NCBI RefSeq assembly: GCF_002399615.1
Contig: NZ_DHDZ01000026.1
Coordinates: 107,584-143,632, forward strand
Origin: Pedobacter sp. UBA4863
Lineage (GTDB): Bacteria > Bacteroidota > Bacteroidia > Sphingobacteriales > Sphingobacteriaceae
Reading direction: 5' to 3'
Length of the DNA stretch: 36,049 nt
Of this stretch, positions 22,301 through 29,313 are shown piece after piece. The first letter of the stretch is position 1, and each line of letters starts with the position of its first letter. The notes beneath the pieces were generated by a model. It saw only the letters and a list, made by a program, of their open reading frames with translations. It ran no database searches and was not told the origin of the DNA. Position numbers and translations under genes: made by a program.

Positions 22301-24455
22301 CGGTACTTATGGGGGCAATTTGAAAGTAATTTCAGGTAAGCCGGTAAATACACAAGTGGGTAGTGCTGCAGAACCAGACCATATTATACAGCTTAACCCT
22401 ACTTCTACTTTAGAAATAACTGCACCCATTAACCATATTGTAGGCCAAATTAAAAAAGCAGTAAGCAGCAATGGTACGTATGATTTCCCAATCGGGAACT
22501 ATATAACTTCTACTTATACCGGTGGAAGAAAATATGGTGCAATTACCATTACTAACCACGATATTGTGAATACTTCGCAATATCAGGTTAGGTTTGATGG
22601 AAATACCAGTAATTTTTTCCCTCAAAAAAAAGGAAGCGATATTTATAGCTCATTTCTTAATTCGGGTTACTGGTGGATTACTCCAAATGTTGTATCCACC
22701 TCGGGTACGATAGATTTGGTCTTAAAAACATCAAATTACACCAATGGCAAAGCCGATATAAGCGATTATGCCTTAATTCGGGCAAACGATTCCGGCTATT
22801 GGACTTTTGTAGAAAACGCCGTTTTTAGTGAAAATGCCGGAATAATAACTGTTACAGCAAACGGATTAGCTCCACTTTCTACCACAGGAGCAACCCGCTT
22901 TTACATTGGCCTAAAAGCAACCACTACCACCTGGACTGGACTGGCCAACAACGGCAACTGGAATACTGCCGGAAATTGGAGCAGTGGTGTACCTAACACC
23001 ACAACCAAAGCTATTTTCAATGGTTCGGCAACCAATTTTCCTACTACAAATATTCCAACTTCAAATGCACCTGCAGCGGTAGAGATACAAAGCGGAGCAA
23101 CACTTTCTTTGCCCACAAGCTTCTCTACCCCAATTCCAATGATAAATAATGGAACAATTGAAGTAAAAGGAACTGGAACTTTCGTGGGCTTCGGAAACAG
23201 TCCATACACCATACCTACGGGTTCTGGCACCTTAAAGTTTACTGCCAATAGTCCAAATCAAATTTACGGAGCTTATTTAACCAATAGTACCATTCCTAAT
23301 GCTATCGAAATTGCTAATCCGGCTGGGGTAACCGTATATAACAGTAGTTTAAATTTAGGTGGCTCTCTAATTTTTACCAGTGGCAAACTCACCGTAGCGC
23401 CAAACTACACGCTGAACATGACAAACCCGAATGCAACTATTACAGGCGCATCGGCTTCATCATACATCATAGGAAATGTTAACCGTACGGTAAACAGTGC
23501 GGGCAATTATACTTTCCCGGTAGGTACAGCAACGGCTTACGCCCCGGCGGTCATACAATTAAATAATATTGTTGGCCCAACCAGTATTTCGGCAAGTTTT
23601 AACAGTACTGCGCTTAGTAATCAACCTAATTTAAGTATTGGCTCTGCTACTATAACACAGGCTTTAGCTGGCGGAAGCTGGACAATTACGCCTAACACAC
23701 AACCCAGTTCAGGAAATTATAACATTACTTTATCAGCACCATTGGGAAGCTCTGCAGCAAATGATTTTGCCATCATCAAACGGGAAGGCAATTATTCCTT
23801 TTACAACTGGACAGTTGCCGGTACGCCTCAATCATCATCGGTAAACGCAGGTGTGGTAACTGCTTCGGCAACTGGCATTACCAGTTTCTCTCAATTCGGA
23901 ATTGGAGAATTACCCACAACTCTTCCTGTTAAGCTCACAAAATTTGTAGCAAAAGCAGAAAGCACTAGTGTTTTACTAACTTGGGAAACCGCCACAGAAT
24001 TAAACAGCGACAAATTTATTGTAGAACGTAGTAATGATGGTAATTTATTTTTGCCAGTCGGCGATATAAAAGCAAAGGGCAGTTCTACCCAACAAATTAG
24101 TTATAGCTTACGCGATAAAAATCCACAAGGTGGGATGAACTATTACCGCTTAAAGCAAGTAGATTTAGATGGCAGTTTTGAGTATAGCAACATCGTGCCT
24201 GTTAAATTTTCGCTGTCTGCTACAAGTATTAAAACCTATCCAAATCCAGCGAGCGAATGGTTGCACTTTAATGGTGTGGCAAACAAAAAGGCAAAGGTAA
24301 ACTGGTACAATTTAGAAGGTATAAAAGTGGCCGAAACTACTTTAGAAAGTGATAAAACTTTGGTGCCAATTGCATTAAATAGTGGAATATATTTTATTCA
24401 CGTTTTATTTACCAACGGCAGCAGTTTTAAGCATAAAGTTACCGTTAACAGATAA
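19323..24455 (+). CDS. Giant T9SS-secreted modular surface protein (1710 aa)
   Basis: The protein begins MKKLLLFFLLGYFAFAGISK (signal peptide, cleavage after KAQ). Residues about 25-500 look like a beta-propeller of the SBBP/PQQ type, with recurring DKDGNLYSIMTG, KTGVVQWVKPI, MSDGSIYTIIT and SSGDEVWHHEM. Residues about 505-1530 are three tandem modules, each opening with a W-T-G...W-N..GNWS-x-G motif. A linker of LPVKLTKFVAKAESTSVLLT type with a fibronectin-III-like strand pattern (WETATELNSDKFIVERSNDG) follows. The end, from about 1635, is a type-A T9SS C-terminal domain: TYPNPASEWLHF, VNWYNLEGIKVAE and SGIYFIHVLF. The protein should be exported through the T9SS and either anchored to the outer surface or released. 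No enzyme motif is seen; adhesin or matrix roles are inference. Two hairpins follow the stop. Confidence 0.9.
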   Translation: MKKLLLFFLLGYFAFAGISKAQDGVTTAFAFGGGMTTVDEMRYVSDGDLYFVARLGGKNQFAGNNYDAGGYGVYPLQQWIYGKVSTSGQQTLLKVFERNVGENNLYNSMGNNHVIDKDGNLYSIMTGTFPGNDYGDGFVETGYGAKLIKTSKTGVVQWVKPINTGVNIAYGSSGTTLPNVNGLQVMSDGSIYTIITSNNQITDSGSPYFEKYPTRIIKYNSSGDEVWHHEMFSGSNGLSFVVNAPKQFVANNGSMVVNIISTIDASFISQGTTLTATHPSSFGSYYNCLMGLDNTGARTWFQSTTWGVSLKAVDPNSATVYASYGYTGGNNTPPPIAPYSSLPNLNTFTSTYTWSGMLKLDIATGNITNSTPTIPVPNSLRFLTSAEKLHVRSDGSLIFYAHKTAFSAIGNYMVPDNYNALIFTDANYNVTKVAQANIEKVELIAENSTNFAFADDFKTAITLGGNTLTPFLIDTDFGTRFPLYASVKADSYIAQGTISQIASPKTTTWTGATSTAWNDTGNWSNGIADINTTAIFDTNTANQPTVTAATTVGRVVINAGITTTLPTSDLTIKDKLEVNGILKIPVSGYTYFTGYNAGAIDGNGILEFNGTGSAAMGFVARLSNQLGLKTNVNLGTSGTYKTVEFVGSGIKITGNITIANTNANAITGANATNYIDGKLTQNIVAGTSYSFPVGTSTNYLPVTINTNTLSGVNSITVGTKTGSITLPDLNIAGSTVNRFTTNGYWTITADATPTSGNYSITLNKSNATNGDTDASKYLALKTTPVSAVYGFEGSLGNRSQTGGSGSNPNFQNSAISVSQNDLESFGDFAIAVMSAPLSEPLTVSTSIWTGATNTDWNNAGNWSNGVPNSLVKVTIPAGLSNYPLIYNQTKSYLNNLTIDAGVDVNLSNRLVVTNDVINNGIITVNTTANANSTLPVRRSYNAISGQYLDAPFINGSGKVVFLKVGSYPVLQNGGTINCDVEVNIGDANEININGTYGGNLKVISGKPVNTQVGSAAEPDHIIQLNPTSTLEITAPINHIVGQIKKAVSSNGTYDFPIGNYITSTYTGGRKYGAITITNHDIVNTSQYQVRFDGNTSNFFPQKKGSDIYSSFLNSGYWWITPNVVSTSGTIDLVLKTSNYTNGKADISDYALIRANDSGYWTFVENAVFSENAGIITVTANGLAPLSTTGATRFYIGLKATTTTWTGLANNGNWNTAGNWSSGVPNTTTKAIFNGSATNFPTTNIPTSNAPAAVEIQSGATLSLPTSFSTPIPMINNGTIEVKGTGTFVGFGNSPYTIPTGSGTLKFTANSPNQIYGAYLTNSTIPNAIEIANPAGVTVYNSSLNLGGSLIFTSGKLTVAPNYTLNMTNPNATITGASASSYIIGNVNRTVNSAGNYTFPVGTATAYAPAVIQLNNIVGPTSISASFNSTALSNQPNLSIGSATITQALAGGSWTITPNTQPSSGNYNITLSAPLGSSAANDFAIIKREGNYSFYNWTVAGTPQSSSVNAGVVTASATGITSFSQFGIGELPTTLPVKLTKFVAKAESTSVLLTWETATELNSDKFIVERSNDGNLFLPVGDIKAKGSSTQQISYSLRDKNPQGGMNYYRLKQVDLDGSFEYSNIVPVKFSLSATSIKTYPNPASEWLHFNGVANKKAKVNWYNLEGIKVAETTLESDKTLVPIALNSGIYFIHVLFTNGSSFKHKVTVNR
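20838..23920 (+). repeat. Three tandem ~340-355-residue modules within the T9SS protein
   Basis: Units start near 20838, 21855 and 22920 (residues about 505, 844 and 1199). Each carries, in order, a WTGA..WN..GNWS.G(V)P opening, a GxGxLxFxG-like strand, a segment of the type YIxGxxxxxVxxxGxYxFPVG, and a GYWTITxxxxxxSGNYxIT strand. Protein-level repetition is clear; the DNA copies have diverged well beyond recombinational identity. Confidence 0.75.
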
Positions 24456-24456
24456 C

Positions 24457-24491
24457 AAAACAGGAATTGGGTAGAAATACCCCTCCTGTTT
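24457..24491 (+). terminator. Hairpin after the T9SS protein gene
   Basis: Outer stem AAACAGGA/TCCTGTTT and inner stem GGGTA/TACCC enclose a GAAA tetraloop-like centre. No strong T-tract follows directly. Confidence 0.5.
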
Positions 24492-24498
24492 ATACAAA

Positions 24499-24550
24499 AA
24501 GAGATTACCCGAAAGCGCTATAACTAGCTCTCGGGTAATCTCTTCGTTTT
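24499..24550 (+). terminator. Strong terminator after the T9SS protein gene
   Basis: AAGAGATTACCCGA (24499-24512) pairs perfectly with TCGGGTAATCTCTT (24531-24544), a 14-bp stem, followed by CG and a T-run. Confidence 0.75.
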
Positions 24551-24630
24551 TCACAAGTATTTTTAACCGCTTATTTATTAAAAAGTTGTAATAAAATGAG
24601 GCCATTCCAATAAAAAATTCGAACGCTAGT

Positions 24631-26430
24631 TTAGCGATTTCTAAGTCGTTCTACCCTTCTCAATTCCCTGCGCAATCTACGCTTTTCACGTTCATTTTTC
24701 ATGTTTTCGAAACGAGAGATATAGCTTTTAATTTCGGCTTCTTTTTGAGGTGTAAAACCCACGCTATATTTTACTCCTTCAAACAAAGTTTTCCAAATAA
24801 AGTTAAAGAAAGAAGCCGTAGGCCTGCGCTGGTAACTAATTGGTGCTACTACAAATTTACCGTCGGCAGATGGATTATCTTTGTAAATAACCATTGCATT
24901 GGTTAAAAGCGACAAAAGCCCCAAACGCTTTAATCGTTCGCCGCCTTCGTGCTTTTTCATTAGGGCCAACGACAAATCGTTGTAAATAAATTCTACTTTG
25001 CCTTCGGCCGTTTCTTCATTGGCAACAATATCAAACCCAAATTTGCGAATTAAACAGCTTTTTATTTGCACCATGCCCAAAGGCTTAGTAAGGTAGTTTA
25101 GCTGCCGGCCATCCATGTTTAGCAATTGCCCTTTATACGAAAAATCGGCCTTTGGTGCTACGGTATTAAACTTAAAGCCAACATTTAATTTCCCTTGCCC
25201 CATCAAATAGCTTTCCAGCTCGGCTTCCATTATTGGGTTGCGCCTTTTGAGCTTAGCCAGGTTGGTTACGTTGGTAATTAGCCCCGATGTACTGTTGAAA
25301 TTAATTCGGCCACGCTGCCCGCTCTTGGCATCTAGCTCGGCATAGCTGATATTTAATTGATGAAGCGAGATTTTTTTTAACGAAATAGGGATATTCACCT
25401 TTTGCAATAACCGATGGGGAAACTTACCCGTTCTATCTTTCCCCGATTTAGGATAGGAATTATCGTTAAAAACAGCAAGCGAGCCATTAGCAATATTCAT
25501 TTCATTGGCCAATACCTCTCTATTTCTTATGTAGGCAAGAAAATCTACCCCTAACAAATCTATATTGTTTAATTGTAGCGAATACCTTTCTCTGGCATAA
25601 CCGGCCACTTTTACAAATTCTTGCTCAGAATAACGGGGCTGTAGCACAAACTCTTTAATGTTTAGTTTTTTGGCCGAAGCGCTAAACTCAAACTGGCTGG
25701 CTTTAATGTAATACATGCTATCGGGGGTAGCATAAGTGTAATTGTTTAGGTAAACGTAAGCATCCTTTAACAAATAAAACCTGCTTTTATCCTTGGCAGA
25801 AAGAGAGTCTATTAACCAATCTTTTAAAGTAATGTTGATATTGGCAATGGTATCAATATCGGGCTTTGCCTTATTGTTGTTCACATACTTAAAACTGGCA
25901 TTTTTAAAATCGATGGTTTTGACATGCAATGCGCTAAAAATATCTTTAATATAATCGTAAGGCGATTTTTCTGGCTGTGGGGGCTTATTCTCGTTAAAAA
26001 TCAACGCTTTGTTTATCATTGTAATATGCGGCTTATCAAATAGCAGCAAATCTATTTCGAGCTTATGATTGAAGTAGATTTTAAAAGGATGAAATTTTTT
26101 AACGCTAAGTTTCCTGAGCTCGATGTGGTATAAATTGTTTGGCGCCTTTTTTTGCAACACCAATTTTTGGTACACCTTTGTGTTTGGCACAAGGTGTACT
26201 GCTGTTAACGAGGCATTTCCGGTAAGGGGGTTAATACTTACTTTATCGAAAGTAATATGATACAGTCCATTGGTAGCTTTATTTATAATTACCCCCAGTT
26301 CTTGTTGTACAATGGGTTTTATTTTTTTTGCCACATACCAAGATGCAACAGCAACTATCAGTATTAAAAACAACAAAACACCTAAAATCAGTTTTATTTT
26401 TTTACTAATTTTAAAGATAATTTTTGGCAT
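24631..26430 (-). CDS. AsmA/DUF748-like single-pass membrane protein (599 aa), paralogue 1
   Basis: One N-terminal transmembrane helix (LILGVLLFLILIVAVASWYV, about residues 14-33) is followed by a very long beta-rich periplasmic region. Visible motifs are NGLYHITFDKVSINPLTGNA (about 54-73), IELRKLSVKKFHPFKIYFNH, LSLHQLNISYAELDAKSGQR-type strands, and a conserved end LLSLLTNAMVIYKDNP ... PTASFFNFIWKTLFEGVKYS. The tail is strongly basic (EKRRLRRELRRVERLRNR). The same order of motifs occurs in the gene at 27472, so the two are paralogues. The layout (TM anchor, DUF748/AsmA-type repeats) suggests the bridge-like lipid-transfer or outer-membrane homeostasis superfamily, but that is a fold-level guess and sequence comparison is needed to confirm it. 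Confidence 0.75.
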   Translation of the reverse strand: MPKIIFKISKKIKLILGVLLFLILIVAVASWYVAKKIKPIVQQELGVIINKATNGLYHITFDKVSINPLTGNASLTAVHLVPNTKVYQKLVLQKKAPNNLYHIELRKLSVKKFHPFKIYFNHKLEIDLLLFDKPHITMINKALIFNENKPPQPEKSPYDYIKDIFSALHVKTIDFKNASFKYVNNNKAKPDIDTIANINITLKDWLIDSLSAKDKSRFYLLKDAYVYLNNYTYATPDSMYYIKASQFEFSASAKKLNIKEFVLQPRYSEQEFVKVAGYARERYSLQLNNIDLLGVDFLAYIRNREVLANEMNIANGSLAVFNDNSYPKSGKDRTGKFPHRLLQKVNIPISLKKISLHQLNISYAELDAKSGQRGRINFNSTSGLITNVTNLAKLKRRNPIMEAELESYLMGQGKLNVGFKFNTVAPKADFSYKGQLLNMDGRQLNYLTKPLGMVQIKSCLIRKFGFDIVANEETAEGKVEFIYNDLSLALMKKHEGGERLKRLGLLSLLTNAMVIYKDNPSADGKFVVAPISYQRRPTASFFNFIWKTLFEGVKYSVGFTPQKEAEIKSYISRFENMKNEREKRRLRRELRRVERLRNR

Positions 26431-26517
26431 TGTAGGTGTTGAGCTAGGTTAACAATTTCCAAGATACATATTTTTATCGTTACACAATAAACTACTAAAC
26501 TTTAGTACGTCTCATTT

Positions 26518-26929
26518 ATGCCAACAACAAAATATACTAATAATGAACAGGTAACAGCACATATTGCTAAACTGCCCAAAAACATTCAGCCCGCTGTAAC
26601 CTATCTGCGTGAGCTTATGTTGGCTACAGACGATGAAATTTCGGAACATATTAAATGGAATTCTCCGGCGTTTTATTATTCGGGAGCAATGAGCGCATTT
26701 AATGCCAAGGAGTATAAGAGAGATATTTTGGTTATGAATTTGCGTAAAGATAAAATTATGTGCGTGTTACCTACCGGCATGGTAATAAAAAAACAATACC
26801 GAAATTTTAGAAGGTAATTATACAGATGGCAGAAGGATAATTTACTTTAGAGATTTAGATGATATACAGCTAAAAGCACCACTACTTAAAAACGCTATTA
26901 AAGAATGGCTGGCTTTAGTAGAAAAATAA
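26518..26929 (+). pseudogene. DUF1801-domain gene with a +1 frameshift in an A7 run
   Basis: The first 92 or so residues (MPTTKYTNNEQVTAHIAKLP ..., with EISEHIKWNSPAFYYSG) match the start of DUF1801 proteins. After GMVIKK the frame runs into a stop at 26815-26817. Dropping one A from the run at 26787-26793 restores a continuous reading: NNTEILEGNYTDGRRIIYFR, then DLDDIQLKAPLLKNAIKEWL, ending at 26929, which is the typical C-terminal half of the family. The intact product would be about 136 residues. Causes could be a sequencing error, a recent mutation, or productive slippage on the A-run. DUF1801 proteins are small cytosolic proteins of unknown function. The DUF2200 gene follows after 28 bases on the same strand. 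Confidence 0.85.
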
Positions 26930-26957
26930 TTGATTTTAAGAATTAACAGCAAGCAAC

Positions 26958-27314
26958 ATGAACGATAAAAATAACGAAAGAGTATATAAAATGTCTTTTG
27001 CCGGGGTTTATCCGCATTACATTGCAAAAGCAGAAAAAAAAGGGCGTAGTAAGGCAGAAGTAGATGAAATTATTTATTGGTTAACAAGCTATAACGAAGA
27101 AACACTGTTGCAACACCTAGCTCACAAAACCAATTTTAAAGATTTTTTTGAGCAGGCAACAATTAACCCAAACGCCTCAAAAGTAACTGGGGTAATTTGC
27201 GGTTACCGCATTGAAGAAATTGAGGATCCTTTGATGCGACAAATCCGTTATTTAGATAAAATGATAGACGAATTAGCCAAAGGCAAGGCTATGGATAAAA
27301 TTTTAAGAAAATAA
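26958..27314 (+). CDS. DUF2200 family protein (118 aa)
   Basis: The whole protein matches the small cytosolic DUF2200 family: RVYKMSFAGVYPHYIAKAEK near the N-terminus, then GRSKAEVDEIIYWLTSY, FKDFFEQATINPNASKVTGV, and CGYRIEEIEDPLMRQIRYLD near the C-terminus. Length (118) is normal for the family and the start is the only sensible ATG. No function is established for the family as far as I know. It follows the frameshifted DUF1801 gene by 28 bases on the same strand and may share its transcript; the pair is enclosed by two paralogous AsmA-like genes on the other strand. Confidence 0.9.
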   Translation: MNDKNNERVYKMSFAGVYPHYIAKAEKKGRSKAEVDEIIYWLTSYNEETLLQHLAHKTNFKDFFEQATINPNASKVTGVICGYRIEEIEDPLMRQIRYLDKMIDELAKGKAMDKILRK

Positions 27315-27379
27315 AAAACTGTGTAAAATGGAACACCTATTATGCTTGACGAGGGGGCCAAACATTGCCCTGAACCGAT

Positions 27380-27398
27380 AGACGGTGTCCCGCCGTCT
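27380..27398. other. Small inverted repeat in the DUF2200 / AsmA-like spacer
   Basis: AGACGG and CCGTCT pair around a 7-base loop. This is the only structure I see in the 157-base spacer between the convergent genes at 26958 and 27472; the local sequence is more GC-rich than its neighbours. Confidence 0.3.
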
Positions 27399-27471
27399 GT
27401 GTATTTCCTTGGGTGGGATTAAACAGCTTCTAATTTATGCGTATTGGGTTTGCAGAAAAGCAATCTAGCTA

Positions 27472-29175
27472 TTATTTCTTCTTAGGCTCAGGCATCTTTT
27501 TCATCGGTACAACACCAATGCCTACAATTTCCCTCATGCCTTTAAAAATGGTCTTCCACATTAAATTAAAAAACGAGGCCTGAGGTACACGCTCATGTAT
27601 TACTGTTGCTGTTCGTCCTTTTTCTCCCACCATATTATCATCTTTAATTAAAAGCGTATTGGCCAAAAAAGACAATAACCCTTTTTTCTTTTCTTTCCCA
27701 TCATCATCTTCGGCAAGCATTTTAACTTTTAAATCGTTATAATAAAAGTTTACTACACCTTTTGAGCCGCTGTTATTTGCAGACACGTCAAAACTTGCCG
27801 ATGTTACCTTTCCACTTTCAATTTCAATTTCACCCAAAGGTTTAGCAATGGCACTTAAAGCCTTTAAATCAAAACCGCCCACCGTGCCCTTATAATGAAA
27901 TGCAGCATTGTTGGCGGTTAAATTAAAATCTATTTTAACATTCAATTTTGCCACACCCATTACATACGTTGTTAAATCTGCATAAGCATAATTTTTTGTT
28001 ACCAAACGGGCGCTATCATTCGTTAAGTTGTTAATTACCCCATTTAAACCATCGAGTTTTACTGTTCCAATTTCCTTAGTTTTGGGGTTATACTCTCCAT
28101 AAGCCACATTCACTTTAGCAATTTTCAAAACTTCAACAACTGTTGGAATTGGTAAGCGCTTCAATGCTACATGAGGAAAATTTCTTGCTTTATCTATTGC
28201 CGGGGGTGGCAGCTCTCGGTTCATAAACACGTTTACTTCTGCCGGTCCGAGCCTAATTTCTTCGACATGTAATTCTCCATTATTATTCAGTCCTACGTAA
28301 TCGATTCCAGTTAAATTAATTTTCTTGAAATTCAAATCATAGCGATCTCTTTGCGCCCTATATTTTCTACTAAAGGCAATTTTCGAATACATTGGCTCCA
28401 TCTTAAAACCTCGGATTTCTAAATCTCTCCCAGTAATAGAACCCCTCAAGGTATCCAGTTTCAACGTGTACATTTTGTCCTTTGTTTCAGATTGATATCC
28501 TATTAGTTCAAAACCAATGTTTTTACTATGAAACACTCTTGTGGTATCAAACTGCGCTGCCGAATCAATTAAAACATCTTTAACATTAATAGAAAGATGT
28601 TTCACTGCATTTAACTTTTGCTTGCCGTTGTAGTAGTCAAAATCGGCGTCAATTACTTTTATTTGCTTAACAGCGATAGACTTTAAGGAGTTTGAGATTT
28701 GCTGATACAAGGTTCTTTCATCCTTAATGGTATCTCTTTTTTTGGCAACTTTATGATAAACCATATCTATGGAAGGACGATCCAAAACAATAGCGTTCAA
28801 AGTTACTTTTTTATTGAAATAAGCATTAAAAACACCTACTCTTGAGATTTTTAAGTGCGCCACCTTAATGCGGAAAAGATGTGTAGGAGCTTGTTTTGCT
28901 TCCTTTAGTTGACGAAAAACATTGGTATCTGGAAGTAGAATAATGTTATCTAAAATCGCAGTGCCAGTTAATAAATTAAGGTGGATGTCTTGAAAATCTA
29001 TTTTGTACAAACCATTAGAGGCACTATTTACTCCTTCTTTAATTTTAGTGGTTAAAGTGGGCTTCCATTTAGCACTTAGAATAATTGCAGCAATACCTAA
29101 AATTAGGATAACTGCCCCTAATATACCACCAATCCAATACCAAAATTTGCGTTTGCGAAATGTTGTTTTTGACAT
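27472..29175 (-). CDS. AsmA/DUF748-like single-pass membrane protein (567 aa), paralogue 2
   Basis: The protein begins with a basic stretch (MSKTTFRKRKFWYW) and one transmembrane helix (IGGILGAVILILGIAAIIL, about residues 15-33), then a long periplasmic beta-rich region. Motifs in common with the 599-residue neighbour are NGLYKIDFQDIHLNLLTGTA, VAHLKISRVGVFNAYFNKKV, GLLSFLANTLLIKDDN and QASFFNLMWKTIFKGMREIV. The two diverged well apart but keep the same order and spacing. It ends in a Lys/Pro-rich tail (MKKMPEPKKK). Assignment to the AsmA/DUF748 type rests on architecture and is tentative. Its start is 138 bases from the divergent miaB gene. Confidence 0.75.
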   Translation of the reverse strand: MSKTTFRKRKFWYWIGGILGAVILILGIAAIILSAKWKPTLTTKIKEGVNSASNGLYKIDFQDIHLNLLTGTAILDNIILLPDTNVFRQLKEAKQAPTHLFRIKVAHLKISRVGVFNAYFNKKVTLNAIVLDRPSIDMVYHKVAKKRDTIKDERTLYQQISNSLKSIAVKQIKVIDADFDYYNGKQKLNAVKHLSINVKDVLIDSAAQFDTTRVFHSKNIGFELIGYQSETKDKMYTLKLDTLRGSITGRDLEIRGFKMEPMYSKIAFSRKYRAQRDRYDLNFKKINLTGIDYVGLNNNGELHVEEIRLGPAEVNVFMNRELPPPAIDKARNFPHVALKRLPIPTVVEVLKIAKVNVAYGEYNPKTKEIGTVKLDGLNGVINNLTNDSARLVTKNYAYADLTTYVMGVAKLNVKIDFNLTANNAAFHYKGTVGGFDLKALSAIAKPLGEIEIESGKVTSASFDVSANNSGSKGVVNFYYNDLKVKMLAEDDDGKEKKKGLLSFLANTLLIKDDNMVGEKGRTATVIHERVPQASFFNLMWKTIFKGMREIVGIGVVPMKKMPEPKKK

Positions 29176-29282
29176 AAGGTTTTTGTTTGTATAGGTAAAG
29201 ACAAAAATTAAGACCTATTGTTTCGATAAGATAAATAGATTGTAAAATTCCTGCCATTCTGTCATTTATCATTTAATTTTTG

Positions 29283-29290
29283 TACTTTTG
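29283..29290 (+). promoter_or_regulatory. TAnnTTTG -7 element of miaB
   Basis: TACTTTTG is an exact match, 23 bases upstream of the miaB ATG; a CTG (29259-29261) stands 21 bases before it where TTG is expected. Confidence 0.5.
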
Positions 29291-29313
29291 AAGCTCGTAA
29301 ATAATATTTTTCG

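Noticed and set aside
24469..24482. GAAATAC (reverse of GTATTTC) near 24474
   Set aside because: It lacks the ATAAnnn half and belongs to the inner loop of the hairpin after the T9SS gene.
27315..27471. RNA gene in the GC-richer spacer
   Set aside because: Only a 6-bp hairpin is visible; no tRNA, riboswitch or known small RNA pattern could be recognised.
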